From the NCBI GenBank assembly GCA_023412995.1, contig JAEZQS010000362.1, positions 1 to 5,049 on the forward strand: a stretch of 5,049 nt of DNA. The letters are read 5' to 3'. How positions within the stretch are numbered: the first letter of the stretch is position 1; each line of letters opens with the position of its first letter. Under the pieces are notes generated by a model. It did no database searches and was not told where the DNA came from. It saw only the letters and a program-made list of their open reading frames with translations. Made by a program: the position numbers and the translations under genes. Below are positions 1-5,044 of this stretch, piece after piece. Source of the DNA: Pseudomonadota bacterium. Its GTDB lineage: Bacteria; Pseudomonadota; Gammaproteobacteria; Xanthomonadales; Rhodanobacteraceae.

Positions 1-378
1 GACGCCGCGCACGCGGAACGCCGGCTGGCTGGCGGCCAGCTCGTCGGTCACCCGGGTCGCGAGGCCGGCATCGCGCAGCATCGTGATCAGGCGGCGCTGC
101 AGGATGCGCGTCGGCGGGTCGGTCCACAGCTGGTAGTGGTACTGGCGCAACTGGCGCGCGCCGGGATCGACCGCATAGACCAGCGGCTGGTCGGCGTAAA
201 GCCCGTCCGCTCCGAACGCATCCACCACCAGCGTTCCCGCCAGTGGGGGATGCGGCAGCACGGGCAGCGGCGCGGGACGCGGCATCCGGAAATAGCTGTA
301 GTCCGGCACCGGCGCCGTCGCGCCGCAGCCAGCCAGCGAAACCAGCAGCACCAGCAGGAGGAGCGGGCGCGGGCTCAT
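1..378 (-). CDS. ABC-type transport auxiliary lipoprotein, PqiC-like (partial, 3' end outside the window)
   Basis: I translated this frame by hand from the ATG at 378; it is open for 126 codons to the left edge, so the C-terminus is missing. The N-terminus is a textbook lipoprotein signal: M-S-P-R, then a Leu/Val-rich core (residues 6-15), then lipobox L-A-G-C with the lipidated Cys at 18. The residue after Cys is Gly, with no Asp at +2, which by the E. coli rule favours sorting to the outer membrane. The mature part starts with a Pro-rich stretch containing D-Y-S-Y-F-R, then a beta-like segment T-L-V-V-D-A-F, L-Y-A-D-Q-P-L-V-Y and Y-H-Y-Q-L-W, then W-T-D-P-P with a helix. This is the pattern of the PqiC/ABC_trans_aux family that accompanies MCE transporters. 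The start overlaps the stop of the MCE gene by four bases (ATGA) and has a good ribosome site. Inferred role: outer-membrane receiver or anchor for the MCE protein's periplasmic tail. The family call is from pattern memory, without a search. Confidence 0.85.
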   Translation of the reverse strand, partial: MSPRPLLLLVLLVSLAGCGATAPVPDYSYFRMPRPAPLPVLPHPPLAGTLVVDAFGADGLYADQPLVYAVDPGARQLRQYHYQLWTDPPTRILQRRLITMLRDAGLATRVTDELAASQPAFRVRGV

Positions 379-1301
379 TGCGGCTCCTCGTCGAGGACGT
401 CGGCCTTGGGTGCGCGGATGAGGCGGTTGGGATTGCGGCGGATCTCGCGGCTGAACTCGTCGAGGTTGCGGCTGGAGGATTCCAGGTGGTGGGTGATCAC
501 GCCCATGCGGCTGGACAGCGCCTGCAGCACGCTGGCGAGGTCCTGTACCGAGCGGCGCAGGTCGGGCCGGTTCTCGCGCACGATGCCGGCGAGGTCGCCG
601 AGGGCGGCGTCGAGCGTCTGCCGGGTCGCGCGCAACTCGCCGGCGAGGCCGTGCACCTCGTTGAGGATCGCGCCGACGGCCGCGCGGTTCTCCGGCTTCA
701 GCACGTCGTTGAGGGCGACGGAGGCGGCGTTCATGCGTTCGAGCAGCTCGCGGGTCTGGTCGAGGATGACGGGCGTGGTGCGATCGATCGAACCGGTGAT
801 CGAGTCGACCCGCTGCGAGAGCGTCTGCACCAGCGGCACGATCTGGTTGCGGGTCAGGCCGCTGACTTCGCTGGCGAGGTCGTTCATGGCGGCGAACAGG
901 TCGGCGCCTTCCTCGCCGGCCATCTCGCCACCGGGGCGCAGCATCTCGCGGCTGCCGCCCTCGCGGATGCCGATGGACACGTCGGCCAGCAGCCCGCTCG
1001 ACTGCAGGCGCGCGACGCTGTCCTTCGGGATCGGCCAGTCGTCGCGGATCGCGAGCGTGACGCGGTAGCGCGTGCCGGTGGCATCGCGTTCGGGCACCAC
1101 CGCATCGACTTGGCCCACCCGGTATCCCTGGTAGAACACCGGCGCGCCGTAGCGCAGCCCGGTCACGTTGCGGTAACGCACCAGGTAGTCGTCGGCCGAC
1201 ACCGCGCGCCCGGTGATCAGCGCAAGTCCACCGAGGAGGAGGAAGAGCGCCGCGACCACCACGAGCCCGACCAGCGTGTAGTTGATGGTGTCGCGTCTCA
1301 A
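375..1301 (-). CDS. MlaD-family MCE-domain protein, membrane-anchored, with a long helical tail
   Basis: Substrate-binding, periplasmic component of an MCE/Mla-like lipid ABC transporter. With a TTG start at 1301 the protein is 308 residues: a short R-R-D-T-I-N-Y head, one membrane segment (about 8-30, L-V-G-L-V-V-V...L-L-L-G), then one MCE domain (about 37-115) with the typical G-L-R-Y-G-A-P-V-F-Y-Q-G and V-G-Q-V core and a closing L-L-A-D-V-S-I-G. A polar linker (116-135) is followed by about 150 residues of largely helical, coiled-coil-like sequence (136-285) and a basic end, R-R-N-P-N-R-L-I-R-A-P-K. E. coli MlaD is clearly shorter (about 180 residues), so the tail is an extension of PqiB or mycobacterial Mce type. 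Start choice: no in-frame ATG exists after the ATPase stop. TTG is preferred because the anchor in this family begins within about ten residues of the start. A GTG at 1340 would give 321 residues with an odd Arg/His-rich head. The ribosome site at TTG is weak. Confidence 0.9.
   Translation of the reverse strand: MRRDTINYTLVGLVVVAALFLLLGGLALITGRAVSADDYLVRYRNVTGLRYGAPVFYQGYRVGQVDAVVPERDATGTRYRVTLAIRDDWPIPKDSVARLQSSGLLADVSIGIREGGSREMLRPGGEMAGEEGADLFAAMNDLASEVSGLTRNQIVPLVQTLSQRVDSITGSIDRTTPVILDQTRELLERMNAASVALNDVLKPENRAAVGAILNEVHGLAGELRATRQTLDAALGDLAGIVRENRPDLRRSVQDLASVLQALSSRMGVITHHLESSSRNLDEFSREIRRNPNRLIRAPKADVLDEEPQ
384..389 (-). promoter_or_regulatory. Ribosome binding site of the lipoprotein gene
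   Basis: GAGGAG on the minus strand lies five bases before the ATG at 378, inside the last codons of the MCE gene. It is the clearest Shine-Dalgarno that directly precedes a called start in this operon, and it fixes this start together with the lipoprotein signal right after it. It suggests the lipoprotein can be translated efficiently and not only by coupling. Confidence 0.6.
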
Positions 1302-1321
1302 GGCCTGGATCCCGCGCGGGT

Positions 1322-1351
1322 GGTGCCGCCACCGTGGCACGCGGCGGCACC
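1322..1351 (-). repeat. Perfect 9-bp inverted repeat (hairpin) upstream of the MCE gene
   Basis: Arms 1322-1330 (ggtgccgcc) and 1343-1351 (ggcggcacc) are exactly complementary, with a 12-base loop that can itself pair as CGT/ACG. In the transcript the hairpin ends about 20 bases before the TTG start of the MCE gene, and the alternative GTG start (1340-1338) sits in its loop. No U-run follows. It could set mRNA stability or translation of the downstream pair of genes, or be an operator; the function is unknown. Confidence 0.6.
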
Positions 1352-1364
1352 GTCGCCGGTGACA

Positions 1365-1383
1365 CCGCGGCGCGCTGCCGCGG
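1365..1383 (-). repeat. Perfect 7-bp inverted repeat (hairpin) in the same gap
   Basis: Arms 1365-1371 (ccgcggc) and 1377-1383 (gccgcgg) enclose a five-base loop. In RNA the stem can be lengthened by three G-U pairs and one G-C pair. All-G/C stems arise easily in DNA this GC-rich, so taken alone it is weak; its interest comes from sharing sequence with the neighbouring hairpin. Confidence 0.45.
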
Positions 1384-1407
1384 CACCGGCATCGCGGCTC
1401 AACTGTA

Positions 1408-2208
1408 TCAAGCTTCCTCCTCCGTGAGGCGGCGCAGGTAGGCATCGGCGTCCACCTGCACCTCGCGCGGACGGCGGTTCAGCAGGTCCTGGATGCGCTC
1501 GTTGCTGCTCGCGCGCACGGCGGCGACGGACCCGGTCAGCAGCACTTCGCCCTGGTCCAGCACGGTGATCGTGTCGGCGATCTTGAAGGCGCTTTCCAGC
1601 TCGTGCGTCACCACCACGATGGTCATGCGCAGCGCATCGCGCAGGCGCAGGATCAGCTCGTCGAGCTCGGCCGAGACGACGGGGTCGAGGCCGGCCGAGG
1701 GTTCGTCGAAGAACAGCAGGCGCGGGTCCATCACGATCGCGCGGGCAAGTGCCGCGCGCTTGACCATGCCGCCGGAAAGCTGCGCCGGCATCAGGTCCTG
1801 GAAACCTCCGAGGTTGACCACCTCCAGCTTGAGCCGGCTCATGATGCGGATGGTCGATTCGTCCAGCCGCGTGTGCTCGCGCAGCGGCAGCGCCACGTTG
1901 TCGCCCACGGTCAACGAGGTGAGCAGCGCCCCGCCCTGGAACGACACGCCGATGCGCTTGCGCACGTCCAGCAGCTCGCGCGGCGTGGCGCGCCCGAGGT
2001 CCACGCCGAACAGCCGCACGCGCCCGGACACCGGCCGCTGCAGCCCGAGCAGGTGGCGCAGCAGGGTGCTCTTGCCCGAGCCCGAGCCACCCATGATGAC
2101 GCGGATCTCCCCCGCCGAAACCGAGAAATCGACGCCGTGCAGCACGCGCCGCCGGCCGTACCAGGCCTCCAGCTGCTCGACTTCGATCAGGGGCGCGGGC
2201 GTGTTCAC
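1408..2208 (-). CDS. MlaF-type ABC transporter ATP-binding protein
   Basis: Cytoplasmic ATPase that powers the MlaE-type permease encoded just upstream. The protein has 266 residues, normal for MlaF. Visible motifs in order: Walker A G-S-G-S-G-K-S-T (41-48), Q-loop Q91 in S-F-Q-G-G-A-L, ABC signature L-S-G-G-M-V-K-R-A-A-L-A-R-A (144-157), Walker B L-L-F-F-D-E-P (164-170) with catalytic E169, D-loop G-L-D-P, and H-loop H202 in V-V-V-T-H-E-L. F-Q-G-G-A-L-L-T-S-L-T-V and L-S-G-G-M-x-K-R-x-A-L-A-R-A are typical of the Mla/Ttg2A group. The C-terminal tail (about 245-266, acidic end E-E-E-A) corresponds to the part of E. coli MlaF that contacts the STAS subunit MlaB (family knowledge), so it may bind the STAS protein of this operon. 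The start is a GTG whose codon overlaps the permease stop (GTGA). No Shine-Dalgarno is visible, so translational coupling is likely. The catalytic set is complete. Confidence 0.95.
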   Translation of the reverse strand: MNTPAPLIEVEQLEAWYGRRRVLHGVDFSVSAGEIRVIMGGSGSGKSTLLRHLLGLQRPVSGRVRLFGVDLGRATPRELLDVRKRIGVSFQGGALLTSLTVGDNVALPLREHTRLDESTIRIMSRLKLEVVNLGGFQDLMPAQLSGGMVKRAALARAIVMDPRLLFFDEPSAGLDPVVSAELDELILRLRDALRMTIVVVTHELESAFKIADTITVLDQGEVLLTGSVAAVRASSNERIQDLLNRRPREVQVDADAYLRRLTEEEA

Positions 2209-3002
2209 CGGTTGAGGAAGAAGCTGAAGACCATGTCCACGACGATGATCCAGCAGATCGAGAGCACCACCGCGCGGGTGGTGGCGCGGCCGACGCCTTC
2301 GGCGCCGCCAGTGACCGAGAAGCCGGTGCTGACGCCGATCAGCGTGATGAGGAGGGCGAACACGACGCTCTTGGCCAGTCCCTGCCAGACATCGCCCGGC
2401 TCCAGCAGGGACAGCGTCTGCAGCAGGTAGGCGGCCGGCGTGACGTCGAGCGCCGGCGCGCTGTAGAGCGCGGCGCCGAGGATCGCCAGCGCATCGGCGA
2501 AGACGGTGAGCGCCGGCAGCATCACCAGCATGGCGAGCAGCGCCGGCGCGACCAGGTAGCGCACCGGGTCGATGCCGATCACCGCCAGCGCGTCCACTTC
2601 CTGCGAGACACTCATCGAGCCGATCCGCGCGGCCAGCGCCGAGCCGGAGCGCCCGGCGACGAGGATAGCCGTGATCAGCGCACCGAACTCGCGCGTGACC
2701 GACTTGGCCACTGCCACCACCACTTGCGATTGCGCGCCGAACTCGCTCAGCGAGGCGATGAACTGGATGCCGAGCATGAGGCCGACGGTGAAACCCAGCA
2801 GGCCGACGATCGGCAGGGCGTCGGCGCCGATCTCGCGCATCTGCCGCACCACCGCACCGGGGCGCAGCGGCTGGCCGATGCGCCAGCCCCAGGCGCTGAA
2901 GTGCAGCGCCTCGACCAGCAGCATGGCGGCGTAGCCGACCGCCGCGACGGCGCCGAGCGTGGCGCGGCCGATGCCGGTGAACAGCCGCAGGGACGCGTTC
3001 AC
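2205..3002 (-). CDS. MlaE-type ABC transporter permease
   Basis: Inner-membrane permease of an Mla-like lipid transporter, 265 residues from a GTG start, the usual length for MlaE. An N-terminal amphipathic/hydrophobic helix (about 15-36) is followed by hydrophobic segments near 62-83, 107-119, 148-180, 212-228 and 244-263. The family signature is present at about 105-157: E-F-G-A-L-I-T-A-I-L-V-A-G-R-S-G-S-A-L-A-A-R-I-G-S-M, then V-D-A-L-x-x-I-G-I-D-P-x-x-Y-L-V-A-P. The usual E-Q-I-D-A-L reads S-Q-E-V-D-A-L here, a small departure. The start is set by the GTGA overlap with the STAS stop and by the fit to family length. The open frame extends upstream to 3374, but that part is the STAS gene read in another phase. 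No Shine-Dalgarno precedes the GTG, so expression probably depends on translation of the STAS gene, giving matched amounts of the two partners. Confidence 0.95.
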   Translation of the reverse strand: MNASLRLFTGIGRATLGAVAAVGYAAMLLVEALHFSAWGWRIGQPLRPGAVVRQMREIGADALPIVGLLGFTVGLMLGIQFIASLSEFGAQSQVVVAVAKSVTREFGALITAILVAGRSGSALAARIGSMSVSQEVDALAVIGIDPVRYLVAPALLAMLVMLPALTVFADALAILGAALYSAPALDVTPAAYLLQTLSLLEPGDVWQGLAKSVVFALLITLIGVSTGFSVTGGAEGVGRATTRAVVLSICWIIVVDMVFSFFLNR

Positions 3003-3343
3003 GCCGCCGCAGGCACCGCGTCGGCGCCATCGACCAGGGTGAAGACGCGGTCCAGGCGCGCCAGTTCCAGCACGGCGCGCACGGCATCGCTGACCGCCAC
3101 CAGCACGAAGCGTCCGCCGCGCTCGCGCGCGCCCTGCAACCCCTCCACCAGCGCGGCAATGCCGGAGGAGTCGATGTAGTCGACGCGGGAAAGGTCCACC
3201 CCCACCGGCAGGTCCTGCCCGAGCGCCTCGAGCACGGCGCGCCGCACCGCCGGCGACCAGGAAAGGTCGACTTCGCCCGTGAGGCGGACCAGCACGCAGC
3301 GCTCGCCCTTCTCGGTGGTGACGCCGTTTGCCTGCCCGTTCAT
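2999..3343 (-). CDS. STAS-domain protein (anti-anti-sigma type; MlaB-position subunit)
   Basis: A single STAS domain fills the 114-residue protein: strand C-V-L-V-R-L-T-G-E-V-D-L (16-27), then V-G-V-D-L-S-R-V-D-Y-I-D-S-S-G-I-A-A-L (47-65), then F-V-L-V-A-V (79-84) and a final L-D-R-V-F-T-L-V-D (97-105). The D-S-S-G at 58-61 is the canonical phosphorylation motif of SpoIIAA/RsbV, with the acceptor Ser expected at 60. E. coli MlaB has D-T-G-G there (recalled). The ATG overlaps the stop of the phosphatase/kinase gene (ATGA), and its own stop overlaps the permease start (GTGA), so it is coupled to both. AAGGA lies 11 bases upstream of the ATG, a little far. Two roles fit. It may be the transporter's MlaB-like regulatory subunit binding the ATPase, or the antagonist of an anti-sigma kinase. 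Position and motif together suggest both: a transporter subunit controlled by phosphorylation (inference). Confidence 0.92.
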   Translation of the reverse strand: MNGQANGVTTEKGERCVLVRLTGEVDLSWSPAVRRAVLEALGQDLPVGVDLSRVDYIDSSGIAALVEGLQGARERGGRFVLVAVSDAVRAVLELARLDRVFTLVDGADAVPAAA

Positions 3344-5010
3344 GTCTCGTGGTGTCCTTCGTGGCCGTCGCCAATGCGCTTGCGCAGGATCAGGCGGTTG
3401 CCGCCGCCCTCGACCGGTTCCAGCCGCCAATCGTCCATGACCTCGTCGATCAGGGCAACGCCGAAACCGCCGCAGCGGCACTCCCCCAGCGGCCGCGCGC
3501 GCAGGCGCGCCGGATCCACCGCAGGGGCGTCGTCGCAGAGCGCAAACGTCAGCATGCCGGCGCAGCGCTGCAGTGCCAGGGAGATGTCACCCCGCCCGTC
3601 GCCGCCATAGCCGTGCCGGATGATGTTGCTGCACGCCTCGTCCACCGCCAGCACCAGGCGGTCGCGCAGCAGCGGCTCGAGCCGGATGGCGTCGAGTGCG
3701 GCGCGCACGGCGCAGCGCAGCCCGCGCAGCTCTTCCGCCGCCGCCGGGATGCACCGCTCCAGCAGGATCTCGGGCTGTTCCTGGCGCGGCGCTTCGACGA
3801 TCAGCAGCGTGGTGTCGTCCACCAGCCGCAGGTGGCGCAACTCGGCCAGCAGCGCGCGCAGCCGCGCATCGGGCGAGGCGGCCGCATGGCGCGCGATCAG
3901 GCGCCGCACCCCGGCACTGCCGATCGGCTTGCCGGCCGCGTCGCGCACGTCGGTTGCGCCGTCGGAAAACGCGTGCAGGGAGCCGCCTTCCAGCGCGATC
4001 ACGTGCTCCTCGAACGCCAGCCCGGGCAGGATGCCGAGGGGCGGCCCGCCCGAGGGAAATTCGCTGAAGGCCCCGTCGCGCAGCAGCAGCACCGGCGGGA
4101 AGCCGGCGCCTGCCAGGTGCACCTCGCGCGCGGCGCGATCGGTGTAGCCGACCACCGCACAGACGAAGCGCCCGTCCTGGGTGGTCTCGCACAGTTCCTC
4201 GTTGGCGCGGGCGAGCCAAGCCCCGGGCGGCAGGCCGTCCTTGCCGGCCCAGCGCAGCAGGCTGGCGGCGCGCACCATCAGCAGGGCGGCGTCGAGGCCC
4301 TTGCCGGAAACGTCGCCGACGACGAAGCCGATGCGGCCGTCGGGCAGTTCGAAGAAATCGTAGAAATCGCCGGAGATCTCGTGGGCCGGCCGGTTTACCG
4401 CCACCACCGGGAAGGCATCGCGGCGACGGCGCGGCAGGAGCGATTTCTGCAGGCGGCGGGCGAGGTCGAATTCGCGCCGCAGGCGCTGCTGTGCAAGGAG
4501 GTCCCCCGCCATGCGCGCGTTGTTGATGGCGAGCGCGGCCGGCGCGGCGACCAGTCCCAGCAGTTCGGCGTCGATTGCCGAAAACGGCGTGCCATCGCGG
4601 TGGTTGACGATCTCCAGTGCGCCGATCGGGCCCTTTGCCGTCGCCAGCGGCGCACACACCAGGCTGCGCGTGACGAAGCCGCTGGCCTCGTCCGACGCAC
4701 GCCACACGCGCGCATCACCCTCGGCGTCGGCCACCACCTGGGTCGCGTTCTCCGCCACGGCGCGGCCGACCATGCCCTGGCCGACGGCGAGCCGCGTGCC
4801 GCGGATGTCCACCGGCCCGACGCAGACCTCGCATACGAGCACGCCGGTGGACGGATCCAGCAGGAACAGCGAGGCCGCCTCCACCTGCATGAAGGCCGCC
4901 ACCCGGGTCACGACTTCGGACAGGGTCTGGCCGAGGTCGAGCGAGACCGCCAGCTGCTGCGCCAGGTCGGCGAGGAAGGCCAGGGTGCCGGCCTGCTGCG
5001 CCGCTGGCAT
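3340..5010 (-). CDS. GAF - SpoIIE/PP2C serine phosphatase - HATPase (RsbW-like) fusion regulator
   Basis: Cytoplasmic partner-switching regulator; numbering is from the ATG at 5010 (556 residues). GAF sensor domain about 11-165 (A-S-L-F-L-L-D; G-Q-G-M-V-G-R-A-V; C-A-P-L). A helical linker at 170-193 contains the RsbU-type A-R-R-L-Q-K-S-L-L-P. SpoIIE/PP2C domain 200-406: S-G-D-F-Y-D-F (213-219), G-D-V-S-G-K-G-L-D (232-240), F-S-D-G-A-T-D (348-354), D-D-T-T-L-L-I-V (398-405). The metal-binding aspartates (inferred 215, 233, 350, 399) are all kept. HATPase domain about 415-545: N-box D-E-A-C-S-N-I-I-R-H-G-Y (457-468) with E458 and N462, D-D-A-P-A-V-D-P (493-500), and glycine lid G-G-F-G (514-517). 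Kinase and phosphatase both look intact and probably act on the coupled STAS protein (ATGA overlap). The GAF ligand is unknown. The frame is open upstream to the edge and the ATG lacks a clear ribosome site, so the true start may lie beyond 5049. Confidence 0.93.
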   Translation of the reverse strand: MPAAQQAGTLAFLADLAQQLAVSLDLGQTLSEVVTRVAAFMQVEAASLFLLDPSTGVLVCEVCVGPVDIRGTRLAVGQGMVGRAVAENATQVVADAEGDARVWRASDEASGFVTRSLVCAPLATAKGPIGALEIVNHRDGTPFSAIDAELLGLVAAPAALAINNARMAGDLLAQQRLRREFDLARRLQKSLLPRRRRDAFPVVAVNRPAHEISGDFYDFFELPDGRIGFVVGDVSGKGLDAALLMVRAASLLRWAGKDGLPPGAWLARANEELCETTQDGRFVCAVVGYTDRAAREVHLAGAGFPPVLLLRDGAFSEFPSGGPPLGILPGLAFEEHVIALEGGSLHAFSDGATDVRDAAGKPIGSAGVRRLIARHAAASPDARLRALLAELRHLRLVDDTTLLIVEAPRQEQPEILLERCIPAAAEELRGLRCAVRAALDAIRLEPLLRDRLVLAVDEACSNIIRHGYGGDGRGDISLALQRCAGMLTFALCDDAPAVDPARLRARPLGECRCGGFGVALIDEVMDDWRLEPVEGGGNRLILRKRIGDGHEGHHET

Positions 5011-5020
5011 CCCCGGCAGG

Positions 5021-5044
5021 CCCGCGCCCGCGCCCGCGCCCGCG
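5021..5044. repeat. Four tandem copies of a hexamer (cccgcg)
   Basis: The unit cccgcg is repeated four times exactly, directly upstream of the phosphatase ATG. On the minus strand it reads in frame as alternating Gly-Ala, continuous with the regulator's reading frame. A change in copy number would add or remove two residues without shifting frame if this is coding, or alter the leader if it is not. The window ends five bases later, so context is lacking. Confidence 0.7.

Larger units (their letters stand above)
1302..1407 (-). other. 106-base intergenic gap between the ATPase and MCE genes
   Basis: This is the only junction of the operon that is not a four-base overlap. It contains two perfect inverted repeats (1322-1351 and 1365-1383), a perfect 10-base palindrome (1311-1320, cccgcgcggg), and a 9-base direct repeat gcggcaccg (1344-1352 and 1380-1388) that is nearly repeated as its complement at 1322-1329. 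No T-tract follows either hairpin, so an intrinsic terminator is not supported. I see no convincing -35/-10 pair. It may be an RNA processing, stability or translation-control spacer (inference). Confidence 0.5.

Noticed and set aside
1322..1383. Intrinsic terminator between the ATPase and MCE genes
   Set aside because: The hairpins are perfect and GC-rich, but no T-tract follows on the transcribed strand, and the downstream genes belong functionally to the same transporter.
136..1427. Long plus-strand open frames opposite the lipoprotein and MCE genes (136-1068, 243-1427)
   Set aside because: Their translations are low-complexity Arg/Ala/Ser or Ala/Gly/His-rich sequences without recognisable domains. 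They are antisense shadows of GC-rich coding DNA, and the minus strand encodes clear MCE and lipoprotein families.
1493..2430. Plus-strand open frames opposite the ATPase gene (1493-2215, 1603-2430)
   Set aside because: The opposite strand carries a complete set of ABC ATPase motifs; the plus-strand products show no domain and have Ser/Arg/His-rich shadow composition.
2209..3159. 583-residue open frame running from inside the STAS gene through the permease region into the ATPase gene, as a fusion protein
   Set aside because: Only its last 266 residues are the ATPase. The earlier part is Arg/Ala-rich out-of-phase reading of the STAS and permease genes, and the GTG at 2208 gives the normal family length.
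3340..3343. Classical general-stress sigma-factor operon (rsb-like)
   Set aside because: The phosphatase, kinase and STAS elements match in kind, but no sigma-factor gene is present in the window and the coupled downstream genes are transporter subunits. A sigma factor elsewhere cannot be excluded.
3003..3374. N-terminal extension of the permease up to 3374 (STAS-permease fusion)
   Set aside because: The extension is in a different phase from the STAS protein and has no domain; the GTGA overlap start gives a normal-length MlaE.
3587..4718. Minus-strand frames inside the regulator gene (3587-4705, 4395-4718)
   Set aside because: They are out-of-phase readings of the GAF-PP2C-HATPase gene, Arg/Ala/Pro-rich, without motifs.
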